The translations under genes and the position numbers were made by a program. The notes below the pieces were generated by a model. The model did no database searches. It was not told where the DNA came from and saw only the letters and a list, made by a program, of their open reading frames with translations. This document shows positions 52,353 to 61,070 of a stretch of 64,000 nt of DNA, piece after piece. The first letter of the stretch is position 1. Every line of letters starts with the position of its first letter. The DNA comes from Mesorhizobium koreense (lineage in GTDB: Bacteria > Pseudomonadota > Alphaproteobacteria > Rhizobiales > Rhizobiaceae), in contig NZ_CP134228.1 in the NCBI RefSeq assembly GCF_031656215.1, positions 1,817,001 through 1,881,000 on the forward strand, read 5' to 3'.

Positions 52353-54015
52353 GCAAGCGAAAAACGCGGCCGACCGAACGTCCGATACGCTCCTCGATAT
52401 CCGCAATCTCAGGATCGAGGCGACGGTCTATCCGCCCGGCGAGGCCCCGAGGGACGTCGTCATCGTCGACGACGTCTCGGTGAAGCTGGAGCGTGGAAAA
52501 GTGCTCGGCCTCATTGGCGAATCCGGCGCCGGAAAATCCACCATCGGCCTTTCCTCCATGGGATACGGGCGGGGCGGCGTGCGCATTACCGGCGGCGAGG
52601 TGATCCTCAACGGCCGCGATATATTGAAGGGCGGGGAGAGGGGCTTCCGCAAGCTGCGCGGCAAGGAGGTCTGCTATGTCGCCCAGTCGGCGGCGGCGGC
52701 CTTCAACCCGGCGCACAAATTGATGCGGCAGGTGGTCGAAGCGTCGCTGAAGCACGGCGTCTCCTCCCGCGCGGAGGCGGAAAAGCGGGCGATCGCGCTC
52801 TTCAGGGAGGTCAGCCTGCCCGACCCCGAGCATATCGGGGAGCGTTATCCGCACCAGGTTTCGGGCGGTCAGTTGCAGCGCGTGATGACGGCGATGGCGC
52901 TCTGCTCCAAGCCGGACCTCATCGTCTTCGACGAGCCGACCACCGCGCTCGACGTGACGACGCAGATCGACGTTCTGGCAGCGATCAAAAAAGCCATTCG
53001 CGACACCGGCGTCGCGGCGCTCTACATCACCCACGACCTTGCGGTCGTGGCGCAGGTCGCTGACGACATCATGGTGCTGCGCCACGGCAAGAAGATCGAG
53101 AAGGGCGACACGCACCAGATCATCAAGGAGCCCAGGCAGGAATACACCAACGCGCTCGTTTCGGTGCATTCCATCCCGCATGAGGAAAAGAAGCCGGCCG
53201 GCGATCCGATCCTGTCGGTCAGGAACATCACCGCAGCCTACGGGGGCGGCAAGGTCAAGGTGTTGAAGGACGTCTCCGTCGATATCCATCCCGGCCAGAC
53301 GCTTGCCGTCGTCGGCGAATCCGGTTCGGGCAAGTCGACGCTGGCGCGCGCGATTACCGGCCTCTTGCCGCCGATGCTGGGAAGCATCGAATTTTCCGGC
53401 CGTGTCCTGCCGCCCAGGCTCGCCAACCGTACCAAGAACGATTTGCGCGAATTGCAGATGATCTACCAGATGGCCGACGTGGCGATGAATCCGCGCCAGA
53501 CCGTCGGTACGATCATCGGCCGGCCGATCGAGTTCTATTTCGGCAAGCGCGGGCGCGAGCGCGACCGGATGGTCGCCGAATTGCTGGACAAGATCGAGAT
53601 GGGGACTGGCTTCGCCGACCGCTATCCGGCCGAGCTTTCGGGCGGGCAGAAGCAGCGCGTCTGCATCGCGCGCGCGCTCGCGGCGAAGCCCAGCCTTATC
53701 ATCTGCGACGAGGTGACGAGCGCGCTCGATCCTCTGGTGGCCAACGGCATATTGAAGCTCCTGCTCAATCTCCAGAAGGAAGAAAAGGTCGCCTATCTCT
53801 TTATCACGCACGATCTGGCGACGGTGAAATCCATCGCGGATTCCATCGCCGTCATGTATCAGGGCTCGGTCGTGCGCTACGGCTCCAAGAGCGAGGTGCT
53901 CAAGCCACCCTTCGACGCCTATACCGACCTTTTGCTTTCCTCCGTGCCGGAGATGGAACTCGGCTGGCTGGAGAAGGCGATGGCCGGCCGGCGCATGGAG
54001 GCAGCGGGAAACTGA
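52345..54015 (+). CDS. Fused peptide-type ABC transporter ATPase (DppD-DppF in one chain)
   Basis: The product is 556 aa with two complete nucleotide-binding domains. Domain 1 (about 15-270) has Walker A GLIGESGAGKSTIGLSSMGY, signature VSGGQLQRVMTAMAL, Walker B LIVFDEPTTALDV and ITHDLAVV. Domain 2 (about 285-530) has VVGESGSGKSTLARAITGLL, LSGGQKQRVCIARALAAKPS, LIICDEVTSALDPL and ITHDLATVKS. Both active sites are intact. It energises the DppB/C-like permeases. The gene ends 12 bp before a convergent LysR gene. Confidence 0.93.
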   Translation: MARQAKNAADRTSDTLLDIRNLRIEATVYPPGEAPRDVVIVDDVSVKLERGKVLGLIGESGAGKSTIGLSSMGYGRGGVRITGGEVILNGRDILKGGERGFRKLRGKEVCYVAQSAAAAFNPAHKLMRQVVEASLKHGVSSRAEAEKRAIALFREVSLPDPEHIGERYPHQVSGGQLQRVMTAMALCSKPDLIVFDEPTTALDVTTQIDVLAAIKKAIRDTGVAALYITHDLAVVAQVADDIMVLRHGKKIEKGDTHQIIKEPRQEYTNALVSVHSIPHEEKKPAGDPILSVRNITAAYGGGKVKVLKDVSVDIHPGQTLAVVGESGSGKSTLARAITGLLPPMLGSIEFSGRVLPPRLANRTKNDLRELQMIYQMADVAMNPRQTVGTIIGRPIEFYFGKRGRERDRMVAELLDKIEMGTGFADRYPAELSGGQKQRVCIARALAAKPSLIICDEVTSALDPLVANGILKLLLNLQKEEKVAYLFITHDLATVKSIADSIAVMYQGSVVRYGSKSEVLKPPFDAYTDLLLSSVPEMELGWLEKAMAGRRMEAAGN

Positions 54016-54027
54016 ACGGCGCGAAGC

Positions 54028-54948
54028 CTACTTCCCGCCCAGCGCCTCGCGGATCATGCGTTGGCAGCGCTCGGCCATGAAATCGAGCAGGAGCCGCACC
54101 TTTGGGTCCTGGAATTTGCGGTGCGGGAAGACGGCGGCGAGTTGGATGGGAACCGGCGGCGTGTCGGGAAGGATCACCTTCAACCGGCCGTCGCGGATAT
54201 AGGGTTCTACCTCGAAACGCGGCTTGTTGATAATGCCGTGGCCGGCGATCGCCCAGTTGGTCAACACGTCGCCGTCGTCGGAATCATACGGCCCCTTGAC
54301 CTCCAATTTTTTCGGTCCCTCCGGCGTCGCCAGATACCACTGGAATTCGCGCGCGCCGGGATAGCGCAGGATCAGGCAGTCGTGCCGGTCGCTGACGAGA
54401 TCCTGCGGCGCCTTCGGCTCACCGCGCCGATCGAGATAGGCCGGCGCGGCCACAAGCACGCGCTGGCATTCCATGATGCCGCGCATGCGCAGGCTGGAAT
54501 CTTCCAATATGCCGAGATGGAAGGCGACGTCGATGCCCTCGCGCATCATGTCGACCTCGTGGTCGGAGAGCCTCAGCCGCACCTCGATGTCGGGATAGCG
54601 CTGATGGAATTCCGGGATGCCCGACGCGATCAGCCGGCGGCCGAGCCCGAGCGGCGCGGTGACGCGGATCGTCCCGCGCGGTTGGCCGGAAAGCGCGCTC
54701 ACCGCGGCTTCCGCCTCGGCGACGGCCTGCAAGACGGTGACGGCATGTTCGTAGAAGACGCGGCCGTGCTCGGTGGGCATCAATTGCCGCGTCGTGCGGT
54801 TGAAAAGCCGCACGCCGAGATGCTTTTCGAGCTCCTTGATGCGGTTCGACGCCACCGCCGGCGAAATGCGCATATCGCGCCCCGCCGCGGAAAGGTTGCC
54901 CAGTTCCACCACCCGGACGAATACGGCTATATTGTCGAGATACGCCAC
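54028..54948 (-). CDS. LysR-family regulator, probable regulator of puuD-guaD
   Basis: The product is 306 aa. The HTH is DNIAVFVRVVELGNLSAAGR, ISPAVASNRIKELEKHLGVR and LFNRTTRQLMPTEHGRVFYE; it belongs to the CrgA-like branch in which YLDNIAVF begins the protein. The effector domain (RVTAPLGLGRRLIASGIPEF to GHGIINKPRFEVEPYI) is complete. It is divergent from puuD across a 123-bp gap, so purine-dependent control of that operon, and perhaps of the ABC importer with which it is convergent, is likely. The ligand cannot be inferred from the sequence. Confidence 0.9.
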   Translation of the reverse strand: MAYLDNIAVFVRVVELGNLSAAGRDMRISPAVASNRIKELEKHLGVRLFNRTTRQLMPTEHGRVFYEHAVTVLQAVAEAEAAVSALSGQPRGTIRVTAPLGLGRRLIASGIPEFHQRYPDIEVRLRLSDHEVDMMREGIDVAFHLGILEDSSLRMRGIMECQRVLVAAPAYLDRRGEPKAPQDLVSDRHDCLILRYPGAREFQWYLATPEGPKKLEVKGPYDSDDGDVLTNWAIAGHGIINKPRFEVEPYIRDGRLKVILPDTPPVPIQLAAVFPHRKFQDPKVRLLLDFMAERCQRMIREALGGK

Positions 54949-55071
54949 GCGCTTTCCGTCCCCTGCCGGTACAGGGTAGTATTTTCCAGATTTTTTTGAA
55001 AGTCATCGCGCAACGCACCTCTTCCGGTTTGAAGCGCCAGCCGCAATGATCGGGGAAAGGGGAAATCTACG

Positions 55072-56301
55072 ATGAACGACTATGCGGTTTTGTGGGAGTG
55101 GCTGGCCTTCGGCGTGCGCTGGCTGCACGTGATCACCGGCATCGCCTGGATCGGCTCTTCCTTCTATTTCATCGCACTTGATCTCGGCCTCAAGCAGCGC
55201 CCGGGCCTGCCCGCCGGCGCCTATGGCGAGGAGTGGCAGGTGCATGGCGGCGGCTTCTATCATGTCCAGAAATACCTGGTCGCGCCGGCAGCCATGCCGG
55301 AGCATCTCACCTGGTTCAAATGGGAAGCCTATTCGACATGGCTTACCGGCTTCGCCATGCTGTGCATCGTCTATTATGCCGGTGCGCACCTCTTCCTGAT
55401 CGACCCCAACGTGCTCGACGTTTCGGCGCCGGTCGCGATCGGCATCTCCATCGCCTCGATCGCGCTCGGCTGGATCGTCTACGACCTCATCTGCAAATCG
55501 CCGCTCGGCCACAACGACACCGCGCTGATGATCGTGCTCTTTGTCGTGCTGGTCTTCATGGCGTGGGGCTATACGCACCTCTTCACCGGCCGTGCCGCGC
55601 TGCTGCACCTTGGCGCATTCACGGCGACCATCATGTCGGCCAACGTGTTCTTCATCATCATTCCGAACCAGAAGATCGTCGTCGCCGACCTGATCGCCGG
55701 CCGCAAGCCCGATCCGAAATACGGCCGCATCGCCAAGACGCGCTCGCTGCACAACAATTATCTGACGCTGCCGGTGATCTTCCTGATGTTGTCAAACCAT
55801 TACCCGCTGGCTTTCGCCACGCGCTATAACTGGATCATCGCGCTTCTGGTGTTCCTGATCGGCGTTCTCATCCGGCATTTCTTCAACACGCTGCACGCGC
55901 ATAAGGGCCGGCCGAACTGGACATGGCTCCTGGCCGGCATCCTTTTCATCCTCATCATGTGGCTTTCGACGGCGCCGAGCGTGCTGGGCGGCAATGGCGA
56001 CAAGGTCTCCGCCGCAGCTGAGCCCTATATGGCGTCGGCCCAGTTCGCCCATGTGCGCGACACGGTCATGGGTCGCTGTTCCATGTGCCACGCGCAGGAG
56101 CCCTCCTATGAAGGCATCTACGAGGCGCCGAAAGGCGTAATGCTCGACACCGACGCGCGCATCGCCGAACATGCCCGCGAGATCTATCTTCAAGCCGGGC
56201 GCAGCATCGCCATGCCGCCCGGCGGGAACGTGACACAGATCACGCCCGAGGAGCGGAAAAGCATCGTCGCGTGGTTCGAGCAGGTGAGCGCCGCTAACTG
56301 A
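55072..56301 (+). CDS. puuD: PuuD, membrane urate oxidase with C-terminal cytochrome c domain
   Basis: The product is 409 aa. Eight or so membrane helices (for example RWLHVITGIAWIGSSFYFIA, GWIVYDLICKSPLGHNDTAL, TIMSANVFFIIIPNQKIVVA, MLSNHYPLAFATRYNWIIAL) form the DUF989 domain. The C-terminal ~90 residues are a class I cytochrome c with GRCSMCHAQEP as haem attachment and Met in AGRSIAMPPGGNVTQITP. Such proteins oxidise urate to 5-hydroxyisourate and pass electrons to the respiratory chain instead of O2. GGGGAAA precedes the ATG. guaD follows 1 bp after the stop. Confidence 0.95.
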   Translation: MNDYAVLWEWLAFGVRWLHVITGIAWIGSSFYFIALDLGLKQRPGLPAGAYGEEWQVHGGGFYHVQKYLVAPAAMPEHLTWFKWEAYSTWLTGFAMLCIVYYAGAHLFLIDPNVLDVSAPVAIGISIASIALGWIVYDLICKSPLGHNDTALMIVLFVVLVFMAWGYTHLFTGRAALLHLGAFTATIMSANVFFIIIPNQKIVVADLIAGRKPDPKYGRIAKTRSLHNNYLTLPVIFLMLSNHYPLAFATRYNWIIALLVFLIGVLIRHFFNTLHAHKGRPNWTWLLAGILFILIMWLSTAPSVLGGNGDKVSAAAEPYMASAQFAHVRDTVMGRCSMCHAQEPSYEGIYEAPKGVMLDTDARIAEHAREIYLQAGRSIAMPPGGNVTQITPEERKSIVAWFEQVSAAN

Positions 56302-56302
56302 C

Positions 56303-57622
56303 ATGGCCAACGAGACCATCATTCGCGGGCGCCTGCTCGCCTTCCTGCGCGAGCCGCGAGGCGTCGACGACAAGGCATCCTATCTTTACGAAGAGGACGG
56401 CGCGCTACTCGTCCGCGCCGGCAAGATTACCGCGCGTGGCGACTACGTCTCGGTGAGCAGGAAGGCGGGGGAGGGCGCCGCCGTCATCGACCACCGGCCG
56501 CATCTTCTTCTCCCCGGCTTTATCGATGCACATGTGCACTACCCCCAGATGCAGGTCATCGCGTCCTACGGCGCCGAACTGCTCGAATGGCTGAACGAAT
56601 ACACCTTCCCCGAGGAGGCGCGTTTCCGCGACGCCCAGCATGGAAGGCGCATCTCCCGGCTGTTTCTCGATGAACTGATCCGCCACGGCACGACGACGGC
56701 GGCAGTCTATTGTTCGGTGCACAAATCTTCCGCCGAAGCCTTCTTCGCCGAGGCGCATGAACGCGACATGCTGATGATCGCCGGCAAGGTGATGATGGAC
56801 CGCAATGCGCCGGACGGCGTCACCGACACGCCGCAGTCGGGCTACGACGACACGAAGGCGCTGATCGAGGAATGGCACGGCAAGGGGCGCCAGAATTATG
56901 CGATCACTCCGCGCTTCGCCATCACGTCTTCGCCGGAGCAGATGGAGATGGCCGAGGCGCTGGTGCGCGAATTCCCCGATTGCCACATGCAGACGCATCT
57001 GTCGGAGAACCATGACGAGATCGCGTTCACGCAGGAGCTTTATCCCTGGTCGAAGGATTACACCGAAATCTACGACCATTACGGCCTGCTGGGGAAAAAG
57101 AGCCTGTTTGGCCATTGCATCCATCTGTCGGAGCGCGAGGCCGACGCCTTGTCCGAATCCGGCTCCGTCGCCGTCTTCTGCCCGACCTCCAACCTTTTCC
57201 TAGGTTCAGGTCTTTTCGACTACCAGCGCTACCGCAAACGGGATAAGCCGCTCCGCATCGCGTCGGCGACCGATGTCGGCGGCGGCACCAACTATTCGAT
57301 GCTGAGGACGATGGACGAGGGCTACAAGGTGGTCGCGCTGAACGGCGAGAAGCTGAACCCGCTCGCCTCCTTCTGGCAGATCACGCGTGGCAACGCCGAG
57401 GCGCTGTCGATCGGCGACCGCGTCGGCTCGCTGGAGATCGGCGGCGACGCGGACATCGTGGTGCTTAATTCGAGCGCGACGCCCGCGATGAGGCTCAGGA
57501 TGGAACGGACCGGGACCTTGACCGAAGAGCTTTTCCTCTTGCAGACGCTTGGCGACGACCGCGCGGCGGTCGAGGTCTATGTCGCGGGCAGGGCGGCGAA
57601 GAGCGCGTTGGGCGAGGAATGA
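56303..57622 (+). CDS. guaD: Guanine deaminase (amidohydrolase type)
   Basis: The product is 439 aa. It has the metal motif LPGFIDAHVHYPQMQVIASY, HLSENHDEIAFTQELYPWSK, FGHCIHLSEREADALSESGS and the metal Asp in RIASATDVGGGTNYSMLRTM. AELLEWLNEYTFPEEARFRD is the guanine-deaminase-specific segment. It converts guanine to xanthine, the substrate for XdhAB. The ATG lies 1 bp after the puuD stop, so the two are co-transcribed. Confidence 0.95.
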   Translation: MANETIIRGRLLAFLREPRGVDDKASYLYEEDGALLVRAGKITARGDYVSVSRKAGEGAAVIDHRPHLLLPGFIDAHVHYPQMQVIASYGAELLEWLNEYTFPEEARFRDAQHGRRISRLFLDELIRHGTTTAAVYCSVHKSSAEAFFAEAHERDMLMIAGKVMMDRNAPDGVTDTPQSGYDDTKALIEEWHGKGRQNYAITPRFAITSSPEQMEMAEALVREFPDCHMQTHLSENHDEIAFTQELYPWSKDYTEIYDHYGLLGKKSLFGHCIHLSEREADALSESGSVAVFCPTSNLFLGSGLFDYQRYRKRDKPLRIASATDVGGGTNYSMLRTMDEGYKVVALNGEKLNPLASFWQITRGNAEALSIGDRVGSLEIGGDADIVVLNSSATPAMRLRMERTGTLTEELFLLQTLGDDRAAVEVYVAGRAAKSALGEE

Positions 57623-57653
57623 GGGAGGGATGGTTCTGAAAAACTTGGGCCCC

Positions 57654-57821
57654 TTCGCACCCCTCTGTCCTGCCGGACATCTCCCCCTCAAGGAGGGAGA
57701 TTGGCAGCGGCACCGCCCGGCGCTATCTCGGAATCGTTGCAGAATTAGAGCCGGCCCGGGCGGCCGGCGTGATCTCCCCCCTTGAGGGGGAGATGTCCGG
57801 CAGGACAGAGGGGGGTGCGAG
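57654..57821. repeat. Paired inverted repeat between guaD and the glycerate kinase gene
   Basis: Arm 57654-57701 and arm 57772-57821 are reverse complements over about 46 bp with two short indels; the core TGTCCTGCCGGACATCTCCC, itself palindromic around GTCCTGCCGGAC, occurs in both. The sequence type is widespread in rhizobial intergenic DNA. A 70-bp centre separates the arms. It fills most of the gap after guaD and could act as a transcript-stabilising or attenuating hairpin. No gene is present. Confidence 0.9.
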
Positions 57822-57866
57822 AGGGCACCTGTGTAGACGTTTTACAAGCATTCCGCCGATTGCCGC

Positions 57867-59129
57867 ATGATCCTCGCCCCCAGACCCTTCCTGACCTCGC
57901 TCTTCAACGCCGCCGTCTCGGCCGCCGATCCGGAGCGGACGATCCGCGCGTATCTGCCGGCGAAGCCAAAGGGCCGTACGATCGTTGTCGGCGCAGGCAA
58001 GGGTTCCGCGCAGATGGCGCGGGCGCTGGAAAAGGCCTGGGACGGACCGCTCGACGGCGTCGTGGTCACGCGCTACGGCTATGCCGCGCCTTGCGAGCGG
58101 ATCGAGGTGCTGGAAGCGGCGCATCCGGTGCCGGACGAAGCCGGATTGAAAGCCGCGCGGCGGCTGCTGGACCAGGTTTCTGGCCTCACTGAAGACGATC
58201 TCGTCATTGCGCTGATTTCCGGCGGTGGCTCGGCGCTTCTGCCCGCGCCGGCCGGTGACCTCACGCTTGCCGACGAGATCGCGGTGAACAAGGCGCTGCT
58301 TGCCTCCGGCGCGCCCATTTCGGCGATGAACACGCTGCGCAAGCATATTTCCGCCATCAAGGGCGGGCGGCTCGCGGTGGCCGCCTATCCGGCGAAGGTG
58401 GTTTCGCTCGTTGTCTCGGATATCCCGGGCGACAATCCGGCATTCGTCGCCTCCGGCCCGACCGTGCCCGATCGCGCCTCGCGGCAGGATGCGCTGGCGA
58501 TCGTCGAAGCCTATCGGCTCGACCTGCCGGCGCCCGTCATGGCGCATCTCAATTCTCCATCCGCCGATGCACCGAAGTCGGACGATCGGCGCTTCGCCGG
58601 CAACGAGGTGCACATCATCGCGTCGGCCGCCGTATCACTGGAAGCCGCCGCCGCCGAGGCGAAGCGGCAGGGGGTCGAAGCCGTGATCCTGTCCGACGCC
58701 ATCGAGGGCGAGGCGCGGGAGGTGGGCGGCGTGCATGCGGCGATCGCGCGCGAAGTGGCGCTGCGTGACCGGCCCTTCCGCAAGCCGGTGGTGATCCTCT
58801 CCGGCGGCGAGACGACGGTAACGATCCGTGGCAAGGGCAAGGGCGGGCGCAACAGCGAGTTCCTGCTCGCCTTCGCGCTCGGTATCGACGGGGCAGATGG
58901 TATCCACGCGCTTGCCGCCGATACGGACGGGATCGACGGCTCGGAGGACAATGCCGGAGCATTCTGCGACGGCGCGACTGCCGCGCGGCTGAGGGAAACC
59001 GGGGTCGATGGCCGCGCCTTTCTTGCCAACAACGACGCGTGGAGTGCTTTCGGCGCGATCGGCGATCTGTTCGTACCGGGACCGACGGGAACGAATGTGA
59101 ATGATTTTCGGGCTGTGTTGGTGCGGTGA
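57867..59129 (+). CDS. Glycerate 2-kinase (TtuD type, DUF4147/MOFRL)
   Basis: The product is 420 aa. The N-terminal DUF4147 domain has [40 protein letters not shown] and [20 protein letters not shown], and the C-terminal MOFRL domain has [32 protein letters not shown] and [20 protein letters not shown]. It makes 2-phosphoglycerate from glycerate; older annotations call it hydroxypyruvate reductase. After the allantoin route to glyoxylate, tartronate semialdehyde and glycerate formation would feed this enzyme, though the middle genes (gcl, glxR) are absent. Confidence 0.9.
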   Translation: MILAPRPFLTSLFNAAVSAADPERTIRAYLPAKPKGRTIVVGAGKGSAQMARALEKAWDGPLDGVVVTRYGYAAPCERIEVLEAAHPVPDEAGLKAARRLLDQVSGLTEDDLVIALISGGGSALLPAPAGDLTLADEIAVNKALLASGAPISAMNTLRKHISAIKGGRLAVAAYPAKVVSLVVSDIPGDNPAFVASGPTVPDRASRQDALAIVEAYRLDLPAPVMAHLNSPSADAPKSDDRRFAGNEVHIIASAAVSLEAAAAEAKRQGVEAVILSDAIEGEAREVGGVHAAIAREVALRDRPFRKPVVILSGGETTVTIRGKGKGGRNSEFLLAFALGIDGADGIHALAADTDGIDGSEDNAGAFCDGATAARLRETGVDGRAFLANNDAWSAFGAIGDLFVPGPTGTNVNDFRAVLVR

Positions 59130-59135
59130 CCGGCG

Positions 59136-59325
59136 TTTCGGTGCGTCCTTCGAGGCTCGCTCCGCTCGCACCTCAGGATGAGGGAGGTTTGTGTTGGTCG
59201 CCGAAGTTCTGGTAGCTTGGAACACACTGTTATGCCGGATGCCGCATCTCAGGGATTAGGCCGAGTGTAAAAGCCCCCCTCATCCTGAGGTGCGAGCGGA
59301 GCGAGCCTCGAAGGACGCACCGAAA
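59136..59325. repeat. Paired inverted repeat (48-bp perfect arms, 94-bp spacer)
   Basis: Positions 59136-59183 and 59278-59325 are perfect reverse complements over 48 bp. The inner 43 bp are identical to the pair at 33924-34085, while the two spacers differ completely. It lies between two convergent genes (glycerate kinase and udgX) and could work as a bidirectional terminator-like hairpin. No gene is present. Confidence 0.93.
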
Positions 59326-59363
59326 CACCAATCAGCGGACCAGCGTCGCAGGCCTCATCAGCT

Positions 59364-60026
59364 TCACATCCCCGCCAGTTTCTTCACCTTCCTCATGTCG
59401 TCGAGAAATCTCCGCCGCTCCGCCTGTTTGGCGACTTCATCCGGGATGCGCAAGAGATAGGAGGGGTGGACAGTGACGAAGATTTTCAGCCCGTCTTCCC
59501 GCTCCACCGTCGTGCCGCGCAGCTTGGTCACCGGTATGGCCCTGCCGAGCAGGGACTGGGCCGCTGTCGCGCCGAGCGCCACTGCGAGTTCGGGCTTGAT
59601 CAGCTTCAGCTCGCTGTGGAGCCACCAGTGACAGGCCTGGATTTCACCGGCATTCGGCTTGGAATGGATGCGCTTCCTGCCGCGCGGCTCGAACTTGAAA
59701 TGCTTGACCGCGTTGGTGACATAGGTCTTCTTCCGGTCGAAGTCGGCATCTTCCAGAACGGCGTCGAACATTTTGCCCGCCGGCCCGACGAAAGGCTTGC
59801 CGGCCAGATCCTCCTGATCGCCCGGCTGCTCGCCGACGAAGACCACCGTGGCGCTCCCCGGTCCTTCGCCAAAAACGGTCTGGGTGGCGTATTCCCACAG
59901 ATGGCAGCGCCGGCAGGTTGCGGCTGCCTCGCGCGCCTCTCGCAGGCTCTGCGGCGCGTCCGCATTGCTGGCCGCTTCGGCGAAAAGATCGGCCTGTATC
60001 TTCCCTCGTGGAGAGGCGGCGTTCAT
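59364..60026 (-). CDS. udgX: UdgX-type uracil-DNA glycosylase
   Basis: The product is 220 aa. Iron-sulfur ligands include Cys38 and Cys41 (CRRCHLW) and Cys132 (EIQACHWWLHSEL). Motif 1 is FVGEQPGDQEDLAGKPFVGP, and NAVKHFKFEP then RGRKRIHSKPN carries His121 in the KRxxH loop specific to UdgX. In mycobacterial UdgX this His attaches covalently to uracil-containing DNA (established for M. smegmatis). VTVHPSYLLRIP is the C-terminal DNA loop. The ATG at 60026 is the only good start in frame. It follows the WD40 gene by 62 bp. Confidence 0.9.
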   Translation of the reverse strand: MNAASPRGKIQADLFAEAASNADAPQSLREAREAAATCRRCHLWEYATQTVFGEGPGSATVVFVGEQPGDQEDLAGKPFVGPAGKMFDAVLEDADFDRKKTYVTNAVKHFKFEPRGRKRIHSKPNAGEIQACHWWLHSELKLIKPELAVALGATAAQSLLGRAIPVTKLRGTTVEREDGLKIFVTVHPSYLLRIPDEVAKQAERRRFLDDMRKVKKLAGM

Positions 60027-60088
60027 CGGAGGCTCGTCGAAAATGCGTACATGCCTGCCGAACGGCGGGGGATGCTTCCGGGTTCCGC

Positions 60089-61063
60089 CTAGGCGCCGAT
60101 GTCTATAACCCCGCAATCGCCGGCGTCGCTGCCGAAGACGAGGCGCTTGCCGTCGCTGTCCCAGGCCATCGAGGTGACGGCGCCCTTGCCGGGGCGGCGG
60201 AGCAGCACTTCTTTCTGGTCGGTGATGCGGGCGACAAGCACCATGCCGTCCTGATAACCGATGGCGACGATCTCCTCGGCCGGGTGGCAGGCGACGTTCG
60301 TCACCATCGTGTCGCCCCGCGTGCCGAGTTCGGTGGGCGCCTTGCCCATCGGACCGTCCTTGCCGGTGAAGGGCCAGACGATGGCCGCCGACGCGCCTGA
60401 GGTCGCCAGCCAGCGCCCTTTCGGCGACCAGGAGAAGCTCTTGATCTTTGCCGGATAGCCGGCCATGCGCATGTGCCTGCCGTCGACGAGCCGCCAGCCG
60501 TGGAGCGCATTCTCCTGCATGGTGGTGACGAGGTAACTGCCGTCCGGCGAGAAGGTGATGCCGGTATGGGCGCCGGCCCATTCCAGTTCGACGGGCTTGC
60601 CCTCAGTGGCGGGGAAGGTGAGCGTCGCGCCGTTGTAGCGCGCTATGCCGAGCCGCATGCCCTTCGGCGCGAAGGCCAGCCCCTCGACCGAGCGCGGGCA
60701 TTCGAAGGCGCGGGTCTTGCCGTCACCGAGGCGGACGATCGCCGTGCGGCCGGTGGCGTAGGCGACCGCGCCCTGCGGACCGGCGGCGATGCTCGTGATC
60801 CATTTGCGGCCGGCTTCGGCAAGGATTTTCACCGTGCCGTCCGCCGAGAGTTCGGCGACCTTGCCGTCTTCGCCGCCGGTGAGAAGCGTGCCGTTGTCGA
60901 GGGACGGCACGGCGCAGAGCAGGCCATCATGGACTTCCGCCGTTTTGTGGCCGTGGTCGAGGCGGTGGACGGTGCCGTCGGCGAGCGCGAAATGCGGGAC
61001 GCCACGAATAAAGGCGGCGGTCACGCAATGGCCGTCGAGGTCGAGCGGGGCGACGGTGGGCAT
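60089..61063 (-). CDS. WD40-repeat protein paired with a COG0523 GTPase
   Basis: The product is 324 aa with about seven beta-propeller blades; clear repeat cores include AVPSLDNGTLLTGGEDGKVA, TGITFSPDGSYLVTTMQENA, KSFSWSPKGRWLATSGASAA and TSMAWDSDGKRLVFGSDAGD. There is no signal peptide, so it is cytoplasmic. WD40 proteins serve as scaffolds. It starts 7 bp after the CobW-family gene, an arrangement seen repeatedly in rhizobia, and may assist metal delivery (inference). No catalytic residues can be assigned. Confidence 0.85.
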   Translation of the reverse strand: MPTVAPLDLDGHCVTAAFIRGVPHFALADGTVHRLDHGHKTAEVHDGLLCAVPSLDNGTLLTGGEDGKVAELSADGTVKILAEAGRKWITSIAAGPQGAVAYATGRTAIVRLGDGKTRAFECPRSVEGLAFAPKGMRLGIARYNGATLTFPATEGKPVELEWAGAHTGITFSPDGSYLVTTMQENALHGWRLVDGRHMRMAGYPAKIKSFSWSPKGRWLATSGASAAIVWPFTGKDGPMGKAPTELGTRGDTMVTNVACHPAEEIVAIGYQDGMVLVARITDQKEVLLRRPGKGAVTSMAWDSDGKRLVFGSDAGDCGVIDIGA

Positions 61064-61070
61064 CAGGCGA

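Noticed and set aside
52327-53811. 494-codon antisense frame over the fused ATPase gene
   Set aside because: The plus strand encodes two complete ATPase domains; the antisense frame has no known domain.
54961-54976. CCCTG-N6-CAGGG inverted repeat upstream of the LysR gene
   Set aside because: The arms are only 5 bp in GC-rich DNA and do not fit T-N11-A; chance cannot be excluded.
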